A stretch of DNA of 47,529 bases from Dehalococcoidia bacterium (GTDB taxonomy: Bacteria > Chloroflexota > Dehalococcoidia > Lucifugimonadales > UBA1123). Of this stretch, positions 1 through 8,273 are shown one piece after another. A program made the position numbers and the translations under genes. Every line of letters starts with the position of its first letter. The stretch's first letter is position 1. Under the pieces are notes generated by a model. That model was not told where the DNA came from and searched no databases. It saw only the letters and a program-made list of their open reading frames with translations. The DNA lies in NCBI GenBank assembly GCA_009838465.1, contig VXRN01000022.1:1-47529 (forward strand). Reading direction: 5' to 3'.

Positions 1-2
1 CG

Positions 3-164
3 GCCAGCGACCTCTCTACGCTGCTCCGAGAGCCGTTCTTCCGCAGCCTGTTAGGTTCGGGAATTATCCCTCAGTTTGCTACCATTGAGTTGAGTCGTGG
101 GGAATCCCGTACTCTTGCCGCACAACGGGATGAGTTGATGTCGGGGACGATACGCGCTTCATGA
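3..164 (+). CDS. C-terminal end of an unknown protein (cut by window edge)
   Basis: An open frame runs from the left edge to a TGA at 162-164 and would encode the last 53 residues of a protein whose start lies outside the window. The visible part is rich in Leu, Ser and Arg and has no motif I recognise. The TGA overlaps the ATG at 161 of the next gene (ATGA). This suggests translational coupling, so the two proteins probably form a functional pair. Base composition resembles the PIN gene that follows rather than the GC-rich core genes, which fits an accessory origin. Function cannot be assigned from 53 residues. Confidence 0.45.
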   Translation, partial: ASDLSTLLREPFFRSLLGSGIIPQFATIELSRGESRTLAAQRDELMSGTIRAS

Positions 165-1702
165 TCAGACAGTACAAACTCGGAGTATCACCTATGACAG
201 AGAATCTGTACCTCTTCGTTGATACTAATCTGTTTATTCAGTGCCGAGATTTATCTGAGCTCGATTGGTCAGAGTGGAAAGACTTCTCTGAGGTGCACCT
301 AATTGTGTCCCTACCAGTCCAGAGGGAGATTGATAGACAGAAAACACGCGGGAACGATCGTGTAGGTCAACGTGCACGCAATACATACTCGTCCCTATTT
401 CGAGAGATAGCAACAGGTGAAAAAGAGTATCAGTTAGTCAATATGGTAGAACCGCAAGTCAGGTTATTCTTGGAGTCTCCCAGTAGGCCAGATCGTGAGT
501 TGGCTAGTAGCCTTGACTACAGCAGACCAGACGATGAGATCGTTGGATGCCTAAGTCGATTTGCAAAAGAACATGCCCACTTTGATGTGCGACTACTTAC
601 CCACGACACCGGCCCCATGATGACTGCTAGAGGTCTTGGACTGTCGGTTTCACCGATAAGGGATGATTGGATTCTGCCTCCAGAGAATAACGAAGAGGAA
701 CGGAAAGTTGCTAGACTGAAACAGGAAGTGTCTCGACTTAAGAAGGTAGAGCCGCAGTTTGACATAAGATGTGTCGACGCTGGAGGTGAGGAGATTGAGG
801 TACTTAAATTAGTTCATAGAATCTATAGTCCGCTAAGTGAGGACGATGTTTCTCATTGCATGGATCTGCTAGAGCGAAGGTTTCCCATTGAGACAGAATT
901 CAATCACCGCAATCGCGTACGTCCTCCAATAATCGCGACCGCCATATTTGGACAACGGTCGTACTTTGAGCCTGCCTCTGAGGAAGCAATCAGAAACTAC
1001 AGGGAGAACGATTATCCTGAATGGCTTGATAATTGCCGTGAGTGGTTAACAGGCGTTCATGAGACACTGCAAGGAAAAGAAGGCTTTCCATGCTTCACGT
1101 TCGAAGTTACAAACGCAGGGTCCAGACTAGGCAAAGATGCTCTAGTTGTCATTAGAGCAAGGGGCGATTTCAAAATATGTCCTCCGCCATTTGAGGAAGA
1201 TGAACTAGAAGAAACTGAGAAGATGGGTCTGCGTGTACCAACTCCACCTAAACCGCCTCGAGGGAGGTGGAAACTATCCGATACATCGTTGAGCCGAATG
1301 CTTGAAGGCTTAAATACTCTGTGCAGGGCCCCTCTTGTGGACATACCATCCTTAAATGCTCCGCTATACACATCACAGACACCGCGTCGTGATCCCAACG
1401 CTTTCTATTACAAGCCAGCGCGAATCACAGAACCTGCGGACACATTCAGCCTAGAATGCGAGCAGTGGCGTCACGGAACTTGCGGAGAGTCTTTCGTGGG
1501 TGACATTTTTATTTCAGAAGATGCGACGAAAGCTTCTGGTGCTCTGGAATGCGAAATTCACGCTGAGAATCTATCCGAGCCAGTTATCAAAAGGATACCC
1601 GTTCGGATAGAGGTGCAACATCCAAGCGCAAGTGACTATGCCGAGAATCTCGTGAATCCGCCATGGGATATGCTATTTCGCAGTAATAAGCCTGAAGAAT
1701 GA
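161..1702 (+). CDS. Large PIN-domain protein, putative nuclease
   Basis: The N-terminal third looks like a PIN nuclease domain. After an 11-residue extension the protein reads LYLFVDTNLFIQ (first acidic metal ligand, Asp in VDTN), followed by an acidic REID patch, a conserved-looking DDEIV and a late THDTGPM motif typical of the fourth acidic site. A short charged, probably coiled-coil linker follows (about residues 178-195). The remaining 300 or so residues are of no family I know. At 513 residues it is far longer than toxin-type PIN proteins (about 130). The ATG at 161 overlaps the upstream stop (ATGA); an in-frame ATG at 194 just before the PIN core is the alternative start. Codon and base use are AT-richer than at recA, suggesting transfer. 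It could be an RNase in a defence or stress operon. The PIN call is fairly sure, the role is not. Confidence 0.75.
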   Translation: MIRQYKLGVSPMTENLYLFVDTNLFIQCRDLSELDWSEWKDFSEVHLIVSLPVQREIDRQKTRGNDRVGQRARNTYSSLFREIATGEKEYQLVNMVEPQVRLFLESPSRPDRELASSLDYSRPDDEIVGCLSRFAKEHAHFDVRLLTHDTGPMMTARGLGLSVSPIRDDWILPPENNEEERKVARLKQEVSRLKKVEPQFDIRCVDAGGEEIEVLKLVHRIYSPLSEDDVSHCMDLLERRFPIETEFNHRNRVRPPIIATAIFGQRSYFEPASEEAIRNYRENDYPEWLDNCREWLTGVHETLQGKEGFPCFTFEVTNAGSRLGKDALVVIRARGDFKICPPPFEEDELEETEKMGLRVPTPPKPPRGRWKLSDTSLSRMLEGLNTLCRAPLVDIPSLNAPLYTSQTPRRDPNAFYYKPARITEPADTFSLECEQWRHGTCGESFVGDIFISEDATKASGALECEIHAENLSEPVIKRIPVRIEVQHPSASDYAENLVNPPWDMLFRSNKPEE

Positions 1703-2009
1703 AACGCTATCCGGCTAACTTCACGAACCCTTTGCCTTCAGATTAGCCGACAATGACTGCCAACATCAAAGCCCATGTCGTCCTGCCAACCTAATCTGCG
1801 TTGCGTGCCCTTCACCAAGTTGATAATTTGAGCGCAAGTATCAGCGATGACCGTATCCTGTACGCTCCGGACCAGAGGGGTGCGGGGGCGTCGAGAAATT
1901 GAGGCGGCAGACCATGGTGACCCTGGCGCGCGAAACCATATCCATGCCCTCCCTCAGGGGATTTACGACGGCACCAGAGGCGGCGCTCTACCTCCGCGCC
2001 ATGTTCACG
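1703..2009. other. Intergenic stretch, nothing recognised
   Basis: About 300 bases separate the PIN gene from the convergent membrane-protein gene. A 63-codon open frame at 1847-2038 has no recognisable motif or convincing ribosome binding site. I see no RNA gene or clear repeat. The composition changes here from AT-richer to GC-rich, so this may be the boundary between accessory and core DNA. Confidence 0.4.
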
Positions 2010-2702
2010 CTAAGAAACCCCGGCGGTCATCCGTCTGAATAGCCTTTCGACCCGTCCTGTGAAGAGCATCCCTCCCACGGCGATGAGCCAGACCAGGAAG
2101 GCAACGCCGGAGATTCGGTGCAGAAGCGTCACCGCGTCGAACCAGATGAACTGCATAGCGACTCCGATGACGAGCGATGCCGGAGCTATGTACCTCAGCG
2201 CCCCTCCAACCTTCCACTGGTAGCGAGCCGCGACTATCAACGCCAGCCCGGCCGCCGCGAATCCTATCTTGCCGGTTAGCCATCGCAGCAACTCCGAGTT
2301 CTCCATGGGAGGGGCTACGCTCAACGAGGCGACATCGGGAGCCGACACCGCGAGCAGGACCGCGCACGCGCCTGAAACTGCGGTGAACGCGCCTGAGACC
2401 GCGAGCAGGATTGGCACCAGAGGCGTTCCGAGCCGCTCCCGGATGATCCAAGTCCTGGAAAGATACCACGCCGCCGCCAACAGGGTAACTCCCGAAATCA
2501 GCCGCGCCGCTCCTCCCAGCCCGTACAATCCCCTTGCCTCAGAGATGGACACCAGCGACTCCGCAAGCGTAGCCTGGTCCGCGTCCGCGGCGACACGCCC
2601 GATAACCGCGACAGCCGTAGCCAGCGCCGTCAGCAACAGAAGCGCGCCCGCAATGCGCGCCTCGGAAACCCGGCCAGGCGATTGTGAATCCTGTTGAGCC
2701 AT
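2010..2702 (-). CDS. DUF4386-like multi-pass membrane protein
   Basis: A 230-residue, strongly hydrophobic protein with about six predicted membrane segments: near residues 18-38, 58-82, 94-122, 145-163, 170-185 and 195-215. The hydrophilic N-terminus includes EARIAGALLLLTAL, and an Arg/Ser-rich tail follows the last helix. The pattern resembles the DUF4386 family of small integral membrane proteins of unknown function, but I assign this from general character and not from a diagnostic motif. The ATG at 2702 is preceded on the minus strand by a GAGAGGG-type ribosome binding site about 10 bases upstream. It stands alone, with its 3' end facing the PIN gene. Confidence 0.65.
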   Translation of the reverse strand: MAQQDSQSPGRVSEARIAGALLLLTALATAVAVIGRVAADADQATLAESLVSISEARGLYGLGGAARLISGVTLLAAAWYLSRTWIIRERLGTPLVPILLAVSGAFTAVSGACAVLLAVSAPDVASLSVAPPMENSELLRWLTGKIGFAAAGLALIVAARYQWKVGGALRYIAPASLVIGVAMQFIWFDAVTLLHRISGVAFLVWLIAVGGMLFTGRVERLFRRMTAGVS

Positions 2703-3182
2703 ACTCGATTTCCCTCTCTTTCGGGCTGCCTGGACTACTCCTCAGTCAGCGAAAGGCGGACTAGCGCCCGGACCCGAATCGAGTATATCCGAAAGTGCCC
2801 TCTCGTTTTCAGGAAACAGGCCAGTCAACAACCCCCTCTCCAACTACTTCCCATTCCCCTCTCCTCTGTGCTATTATAAGAACATAGAATCTAGCAACTT
2901 GGACACAACCGCTAAGAACCGGCAGCCAACTGCCTCCGCGCTAATATATATAAAGGAGAGATTATACGGTGAAGATTTCCAGACCTCCGAAAATTTTCCC
3001 CATAGCTAAACTCAGGTGTTCTCAGGTGGATCTCTGGTGACTTTTTCACCTGTTGCCGCCTGTCGGCTGACCTGTTACTCACCTGTGCCGGTATAAATCC
3101 GAATATATCGCCCAGCCAATCACTGACCCTCCACGCTCCCCGACTTACCGATCTATTCTGAATTTCGCTCAAATTATCCGAA
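2703..3182. other. Long non-coding region upstream of recA
   Basis: Roughly 480 bases without a convincing gene. It holds a promoter-like TGTGCTATTATAAG near 2868-2882, an AT-rich stretch around 2940-2970 and a phased hexamer array at 3013-3085, described separately. A minus-strand open frame at 2912-3172 shows no protein-like composition and I do not call it. Confidence 0.4.
3013..3085. repeat. Phased CAGGTG / CACCTG hexamer array
   Basis: Seven related hexamers lie in 73 bases: CAGGTG at 3013 and 3023, CTGGTG at 3034, then the opposite orientation CACCTG at 3047, CGCCTG at 3057, GACCTG at 3069 and CACCTG at 3080. Start-to-start spacing is 10, 11, 13, 10, 12 and 11 bases, close to one helical turn. 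The block is about 100 bases upstream of the recA operator. It could be a cooperative protein-binding array or an intrinsically structured DNA or RNA element. Confidence 0.5.
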
Positions 3183-3200
3183 CGAATGTATTTACATTCG
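3183..3200. promoter_or_regulatory. SOS-like operator (perfect palindrome) of recA
   Basis: CGAATGTA at 3183-3190 and its exact reverse complement TACATTCG at 3193-3200 are separated by TT. The site covers the recA -35 element, an ideal position for a repressor. The CGAAT...ATTCG form recalls the Gram-positive type LexA box (CGAAC...GTTCG). LexA as the binder is inferred, because lexA is not in this window. Confidence 0.7.
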
Positions 3201-3219
3201 GGAATCTGTCTGATATACT
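3191..3219 (+). promoter_or_regulatory. recA promoter (-35 and -10)
   Basis: TTTACA at 3191-3196 and TATACT at 3214-3219 are separated by exactly 17 bases, and each matches the housekeeping sigma consensus at five of six positions. The predicted start of transcription is about 35 bases before the recA ATG. A GGAG ribosome binding site lies at 3251-3254, eight bases from the ATG. The -35 is embedded in the palindromic operator. Confidence 0.7.
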
Positions 3220-3262
3220 CAGTTCAGACACTAGAAATTGAAACCCTTTCGGAGAAGATAGC

Positions 3263-4324
3263 ATGGACGAGAAACGACGCGAGGCCCTCGAAGTAGCCAT
3301 AGGCCAGATAGACAGGCACTTCGGCAAAGGCACGATAATGAGGCTTGGCGAAGACAGGGCCGCCATACAGATAGACGCCATTCCCACCGGCTCACTTTCC
3401 CTCGACGACGCGCTCGGAGTCGGAGGAATCCCCAGAGGCCGCATCATCGAGGTTTACGGCGCCGAGTCCTCCGGCAAGTCCACCCTCTCCTACCACATAA
3501 TGGCTGAGGCCCAGAAGACGGGAGGCACCGCCGCTTACATAGACGCCGAGCACGCCCTCGATCCGGGCTACTCCGCTCGCTGTGGAGTCAACCTCGACGA
3601 CCTTCTGCTCTCCCAGCCCGACAGTGCCGAGCAGGCCCTCGAGATATGCGAGTACCTTGTGCGCAGCAGTGCCGTTGACCTTGTTGTCATTGACAGCGTG
3701 GCCGCGCTCGTCCCCAAGGCGGAGATAGACGGTGATATGGGTGACACCCACGTCGGATTGCAGGCCAGGCTCATGTCCCAGGCCCTCAGAAAGCTCACTG
3801 CCGCCATCAGCCGCTCCGACTGCTCCGTCATCTTCATCAACCAGATACGCGAGAAGGTCGGCGTGATATGGGGCAGCCCCGAGGTAACCCCCGGAGGTCG
3901 CGCGCTCAAGTTCTACAGCTCCGTTCGCATAGACCTGCGCCGCATCGAGTCCATCAAGCAGGCAGGCGACTTCGTAGGCAACCGCATCCGCGCCCGCATC
4001 GTCAAGAACAAGGTCGCGCCCCCCTTCAAGACCGCCGAGCTTGACATCATGTTCAACGAAGGCATAAGCAAGCAGGGCGAACTGCTCGAAATAGGCGTCG
4101 AAAAGGGCTTCGTCACCAAGCGCGGCGCCTTCTACTCCTTCGGCGACCTCAGGCTCGGACAGGGCCGCGAGAACGCCAAGCAGTTCCTCAAGGAAAACCC
4201 AGACATAGGCTCCCAGATAGAAGATCTGATCACCGGCAGAACACCCGACCCGGACGCTGAACTCGATCCTGCCGTCAACGGCAACGTCACCGACCTGGTA
4301 GTCCTAGTCGGCAAAGACGACTGA
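3263..4324 (+). CDS. recA: Recombinase A
   Basis: RecA forms ATP-dependent filaments on single-stranded DNA, catalyses strand exchange and triggers LexA self-cleavage. The 353-residue protein has the normal family length. The Walker A motif GAESSGKST is at residues 66-74, the Walker B region is [12 protein letters not shown], and the L2 and core signature is represented by [20 protein letters not shown] followed by [14 protein letters not shown]. The C-terminus is acidic, as usual. No intein is present. The start is set by GGAG eight bases upstream, behind an SOS-like operator and promoter. recX follows after about 100 bases that contain a dispersed repeat, the classical recA-recX order. Confidence 0.97.
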   Translation: MDEKRREALEVAIGQIDRHFGKGTIMRLGEDRAAIQIDAIPTGSLSLDDALGVGGIPRGRIIEVYGAESSGKSTLSYHIMAEAQKTGGTAAYIDAEHALDPGYSARCGVNLDDLLLSQPDSAEQALEICEYLVRSSAVDLVVIDSVAALVPKAEIDGDMGDTHVGLQARLMSQALRKLTAAISRSDCSVIFINQIREKVGVIWGSPEVTPGGRALKFYSSVRIDLRRIESIKQAGDFVGNRIRARIVKNKVAPPFKTAELDIMFNEGISKQGELLEIGVEKGFVTKRGAFYSFGDLRLGQGRENAKQFLKENPDIGSQIEDLITGRTPDPDAELDPAVNGNVTDLVVLVGKDD

Positions 4325-4345
4325 GAATACGATACGATTGCGAAA

Positions 4346-4411
4346 GCCCCTCTCCCTCGATAGGCTCATAAAGGTCCCTTCCCCCTTGACGGGGGAAGGT
4401 TAGGATAGGGG
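4346..4411 (+). repeat. Dispersed hairpin repeat, copy 1 (inverted copy at 12607-12690)
   Basis: The 37 bases at 4375-4411 match the reverse complement of 12607-12643 at 35 positions. The core is CCCTTCCCCCTTGACGGGGG, a short hairpin, followed by AAGGTTAGGATAGGGG. The similarity continues loosely through the CCCCTCTCCC segment at 4348-4357. It lies between recA and recX and may act as an attenuator or RNA-stabilising hairpin as well as being a repeat. Confidence 0.7.
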
Positions 4412-4421
4412 TGAAAACCCC

Positions 4422-4904
4422 ATGACGCAAGACGACAAAGCCGTTCAGAAAGCGTTGGGCCGTGCGCTCAACCTTATCTCATACAGGCAGCGCACCGAGT
4501 CGGAGTTGCGCCGCAGGCTGTCGGAGAAGGCCGTCCCGGATGTCGTAGATGTGGCGGTCGAGCAACTGAAAGAGCGGGGCCTGATAGATGACGCCAAGTA
4601 TGCGAGGGAGTGGTCCGACAGCCGCTCCCGCAGAAGCCCGCGCAGTTCGCGTATGATAGTCAGGGAACTCGTGAACAAGGGCGTCTCCCCACACTTGGCT
4701 GAATTATCCGTAGAAGAACTCGATGACGATGACACCGCCCACGACGCCGCCTCCAGGTTCGCAATGCGGCTCGCCGACGCCGACTACGAACAGTTCCACC
4801 GCAGGCTGTGGGGCCACCTTCAGAGACGCGGCTACGGATCGGGCGTATCTCGCCGCGTAATCTCACGCCTCTGGCAGCAACGCCAAAAGGATTTAACACA
4901 ATGA
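4422..4904 (+). CDS. recX: RecX regulatory protein
   Basis: RecX binds RecA filaments and restrains their growth and activity. The 160-residue, all-helical, charged protein carries the RecX three-helix repeats. Recognisable landmarks are the YRQRTESELRRRL repeat near residues 21-33, the LKERGLIDDAKYAREW segment near 49-64, and a C-terminal LWGHLQRRGYGSGV. The length is normal. The start ATG at 4422 follows the hairpin repeat after recA, so expression may be partly uncoupled from recA. The TGA at 4902-4904 overlaps the ATG of the next gene. Confidence 0.93.
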   Translation: MTQDDKAVQKALGRALNLISYRQRTESELRRRLSEKAVPDVVDVAVEQLKERGLIDDAKYAREWSDSRSRRSPRSSRMIVRELVNKGVSPHLAELSVEELDDDDTAHDAASRFAMRLADADYEQFHRRLWGHLQRRGYGSGVSRRVISRLWQQRQKDLTQ

Positions 4905-6217
4905 TGGACGGAGACTTCTTAAGCCTCGCGCTGGTATTCGTTCTACTGGCGCTTTCAGCCTTCTTCTCCAGCTCGGAGTCCGCCTTCCTCTCGGTCCAGA
5001 GGACTAGGATAGCCCACCTGGTCAGCGAAGGCGTTCCCGGAGCCAGGAGGGTCGCAAACATGATAGGCGAGCCTGAACGACTTCTGGCGACCATTCTTCT
5101 GGGCAATAACATCGTCAACGCTGCCACCACCGCGGTTATCACCGCCACGGTAGTAGCCTTCGTCGGCGCTGACAGCCAGACTGGGGGAGTCACCCCTGCG
5201 GGTGTCGTCATCGCTACCGCGATAAGCACAATCGCGCTCGTCCTGTTCGGAGAAATCATCCCCAAGACGATAGCGGTCAGAAACTCCGAAAAGGTCGCCT
5301 TTCTCTATTCGCGTCCGCTGACCTGGACGGAGTACCTCCTTCTTCCCCTGGTACTTATTCTCCAGTGGGCGACCAGGGGACTCAACGCGCTGCTCGGCAG
5401 CGGCATCGAAGAAAGGCGCTCGATCACTGAAGACGAGTTCCGCTCGCTGATAGACATAGGCGAGGCGGAAGGCGAATTCGAGCCTTCCGAGGCCGAGATG
5501 CTGGAAAACGTATTCCAGTTCGGCGACAGGCAGGTCAAGGAGGTCATGACGCCCAGAAACGAGATGGTCACTATCCGGCAGGGCAGCGCTCTGCGCGAAT
5601 TCCTGGATATGTACTCGCAGACCCAGCATACCCGCTTCCCCGTCTATCGCAACTCCCCGGACAATATTGTCGGCATAATCTCCTCCAAGGACGTACTGAG
5701 ACTCATGGCCCAGACGGACCTTGGTTATGACGACTCGGTTACAGAGGCCATACGAGACACGCACTTTGTCCCGGAGACCAAGCGAATCTCCGAGTTGTTC
5801 GACGAACTCAGAGCGTCCGGCAACCAGATGGCGCTCGTGATTGACGAATTCGGCGGGGTCTCCGGGCTGGTTACGCTCAAGAGGCTGTTGGAGGTCGTGG
5901 TCGGGCCCGTGGGAGAGGAGGGACTGTCGCCCGAAGAGGAGTTTCGAGCGATTGACGAAAACACCTTCCACGTCGAGGGGGGCATGGGCATCCAGGAAGC
6001 CAACCAGGAGATGGGAATAGAACTCCCACACGGCGAATACGAGACCATTGCCGGATTCGCGCTCGATGTTCTCGGACACATTCCCACAAGGGGAGAGCAG
6101 TTCGAGTACCAAAACCTGACGTTTGAGATACTCGATATGCAGGACCTTAGAATAGAGGAAATCAGGGTGACCAAGTCTGAAACACTAGAGGTCGAGAGTG
6201 AACCTGATTCTGGTTAG
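4901..6217 (+). CDS. CNNM/CorC (HlyC/CorC) family membrane protein
   Basis: Architecture in order: an N-terminal DUF21/CNNM membrane domain (about residues 1-175, helices near 6-26, 60-86, 95-118 and 135-156, with GEIIPKT in between); two CBS domains (about 200-330, starting at VKEVMTPRNEMVTI); and a C-terminal CorC/HlyC transporter-associated domain (about 345-425). Such proteins are linked to Mg/Co efflux or divalent-cation homeostasis at the cytoplasmic membrane. The start is taken at 4901, where ATGA overlaps the recX stop; AAAAGGA lies about 10 bases upstream. A longer frame back to 4808 would only read through recX. The 439-residue length is usual. The old name hemolysin is misleading. 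Confidence 0.9.
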   Translation: MMDGDFLSLALVFVLLALSAFFSSSESAFLSVQRTRIAHLVSEGVPGARRVANMIGEPERLLATILLGNNIVNAATTAVITATVVAFVGADSQTGGVTPAGVVIATAISTIALVLFGEIIPKTIAVRNSEKVAFLYSRPLTWTEYLLLPLVLILQWATRGLNALLGSGIEERRSITEDEFRSLIDIGEAEGEFEPSEAEMLENVFQFGDRQVKEVMTPRNEMVTIRQGSALREFLDMYSQTQHTRFPVYRNSPDNIVGIISSKDVLRLMAQTDLGYDDSVTEAIRDTHFVPETKRISELFDELRASGNQMALVIDEFGGVSGLVTLKRLLEVVVGPVGEEGLSPEEEFRAIDENTFHVEGGMGIQEANQEMGIELPHGEYETIAGFALDVLGHIPTRGEQFEYQNLTFEILDMQDLRIEEIRVTKSETLEVESEPDSG

Positions 6218-6800
6218 GCACGGACAGACCGAGTCCAACAAGCTCGGCAGGATCCAGGGCGTCAACAATTCGCCGCTCACCGGCGTTGGAAGTGGGCAGG
6301 CTGAGGCCGCCGCCCGCGCGCTCGTATCCGATGCGCCGTTCGCCCTGTACGCCAGTCCTCTCCCGCGCGCGTTGCAGACAGCGAAGGCCATTGGATCTCT
6401 CGCCGGAGTGCAGCCGGTAGAGGTCAAGGAACTCATAGAGATGGATGTTGGGGAGTTCGAGGGCCTGTCGGGTCCCCAACTTCGTGAGAGATTCCCGGAC
6501 GTGATGCGTAGCTGGGACGAGGACCCGGCGTCAACCGTCATGCCCTGCGGCGAAAGCCTGTACGATGTTCGAGACCGCGCGTGGCCCGCCGTCCAGTCCC
6601 TTGCAGGACGACACGAATCCGAGACCGTAGTGGCAGTTACCCACAACTTCACGATTCACACCATCGTCTGCGCCGCGCTGGACATGCCTCTGAACAATTT
6701 CCGCAAGTTGAGAATAGACCTGGGATCCATTACGCGCCTCGATGTTACGTTGGCTCGGACAACCCTGGTATCCCTGAACGAGACCTGGCATCTGAAATGA
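6198..6800 (+). CDS. Histidine phosphatase family protein (phosphoglycerate-mutase-like)
   Basis: The 200-residue protein opens with MNLILVRHGQTESN, where R7-H8-G9 carries the phosphohistidine nucleophile. The family signature continues with SPLPRALQTAKAI and a second catalytic His in VAVTHNFTIH. Family members include cofactor-dependent phosphoglycerate mutase, alpha-ribazole phosphatase and other small-molecule phosphatases, and the sequence alone does not decide the substrate. The start is a GTG at 6198 inside the end of the CorC gene (20-base overlap), with a GAGGTCGA sequence upstream. Its TGA overlaps the tilS ATG, so CorC, phosphatase and tilS are probably cotranscribed. Confidence 0.9.
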   Translation: MNLILVRHGQTESNKLGRIQGVNNSPLTGVGSGQAEAAARALVSDAPFALYASPLPRALQTAKAIGSLAGVQPVEVKELIEMDVGEFEGLSGPQLRERFPDVMRSWDEDPASTVMPCGESLYDVRDRAWPAVQSLAGRHESETVVAVTHNFTIHTIVCAALDMPLNNFRKLRIDLGSITRLDVTLARTTLVSLNETWHLK

Positions 6801-8257
6801 GCCGTCCCTCGCTCTCCCGTCACGACAGCGCCGCCTTGCTGGACAGTGTGCGGCGCAGCATCGACGCCAACGATCTGGTGGGCGCTTCCATGGTGGTCGC
6901 CTTCTCCGGAGGCCCCGACTCTACTACTCTGCTGCACTCACTCAACTCCCTGAAGGACACCCTGGGCCTGGAACTCCACGCGGCCCACCTCGACCATGGC
7001 CTGCGACCGGAATCATCGGAAGTTGACGCCGACTTCGCCCGTGAATTCGCTTCATCTCTCGGAGTGCCCCTCACTACCGAAAGGGCGGATACCTATGCCC
7101 TGCGAGCTGAATGCAGACTGTCCATCGAGGAAGCGGCCCGCAGACTGCGATACGAGTTCCTCTCACGAGTCGCGTCCAGGTATGGGGCCGATTGCGTAGC
7201 CCTCGGCCACACTCTTGACGATCAGGCCGAGACCGTCCTGTTGAATGCTATAAGGGGTACGGGACTGGACGGACTGAGCGCGATGAAGGAAACATCATCC
7301 CGGAAGATTAGCGCCATACGAGTAGCCCTGTTCCGTCCCCTGCTATCCGTCAGTAAGTCCGAGATACTCGCCTACTGCGCCGAAAACGACCTCGATCCCA
7401 GACTCGACGAGTCGAACCTTTCGACCGAGTTCACCCGTAACCGCATCAGGCTCGACCTGATGCCCAAGCTCGAACAGTACAATCCATCCATACGAAACGC
7501 ACTCGTGCGGCTTGCTTTCTCAGCCTCAATGGACTTGGACTTCATTCGGCAGGAGGTCGAACGCGCCGCCAAGGATATTGTCGCTGTTGACTCACATGGT
7601 GCCGGTATAGAGCGTGAGCGCTTCTCCCGACTCCACCCGGCCCTCGCCTATCACCTGCTCAGGCACGCAGTGGAGATAGTCAAGGGAGACACCAATGATC
7701 TGGAGTTCGGGCATGTATCACAGATGTTCGACATGATGTCCGGCGCGTCCGGCAAGAGCATGAACCTGCCGGGTGGTCTGCGCCTTCACGTGGATTACCA
7801 TTTCGCCCATATTCACCGGACCGATGCCCTCGACTCGCCGGTTCCAGCGATGGATGGTGCTTCGATTGAGCTAAGAGTGCCGGGCAGCGCGACTAAGGGT
7901 GAGTGGATAGTCTCGTCGCGCTTCGCGGATAACGACGTCAAGTCCATCGAGAGCCCGGAGGACGGTCCGCGTCTCGCAGAGAGATTCGATGCAGACGCGA
8001 TTGGCGAGACCCCACTCTTGCGCATGCGCAAGCCAGGAGACACATTTCAGCCATTGGGCATGAGCAGCGAAAAGAAACTCAAGGACTTCATGATAGACGC
8101 CAATATCCCACGCCGGTGGCGTGATAGGGTGCCACTGGTCGAGGCAAATGGGCGCATAGCCTGGGTAGTGGGATGGCGAATCGCGGACTGGGCTAGAATC
8201 TCACCCCGCACACGGAGAGTCCTGGAAATACGGTTCGAGAAAGTATCGGACGCCTAA
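6797..8257 (+). CDS. tilS: tRNA(Ile)-lysidine synthase
   Basis: TilS converts the wobble C of tRNA-Ile(CAU) to lysidine using ATP and lysine, switching its decoding from Met to Ile. The PP-loop ATPase motif SGGPDST is at residues 37-43. It is followed by the HLDHGLR element and a GHTLDDQAETVL helix, both characteristic of TilS. The C-terminal part has the TilS substrate-binding and C-terminal domains, with RKPGDTFQPLGM and KKLKDFMID near the end. At 486 residues it is the long form. The ATG at 6797 overlaps the upstream TGA (ATGA); the frame extending back to 6581 lies within the phosphatase gene. It converges on pncB with 16 bases between stops. Confidence 0.95.
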   Translation: MSRPSLSRHDSAALLDSVRRSIDANDLVGASMVVAFSGGPDSTTLLHSLNSLKDTLGLELHAAHLDHGLRPESSEVDADFAREFASSLGVPLTTERADTYALRAECRLSIEEAARRLRYEFLSRVASRYGADCVALGHTLDDQAETVLLNAIRGTGLDGLSAMKETSSRKISAIRVALFRPLLSVSKSEILAYCAENDLDPRLDESNLSTEFTRNRIRLDLMPKLEQYNPSIRNALVRLAFSASMDLDFIRQEVERAAKDIVAVDSHGAGIERERFSRLHPALAYHLLRHAVEIVKGDTNDLEFGHVSQMFDMMSGASGKSMNLPGGLRLHVDYHFAHIHRTDALDSPVPAMDGASIELRVPGSATKGEWIVSSRFADNDVKSIESPEDGPRLAERFDADAIGETPLLRMRKPGDTFQPLGMSSEKKLKDFMIDANIPRRWRDRVPLVEANGRIAWVVGWRIADWARISPRTRRVLEIRFEKVSDA

Positions 8258-8273
8258 GTAGGATTGCCCCGTG

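Noticed and set aside
3013-3085. CRISPR-like array in the recA upstream region
   Set aside because: The repeats are only six bases and change orientation, and there are no spacers or cas genes. No CRISPR array was found anywhere in the window.
4955-6112. 385-codon minus-strand frame opposite the CorC-type gene
   Set aside because: It is an antisense shadow in GC-rich coding DNA. The plus-strand product has clear domains and the antisense product has none.
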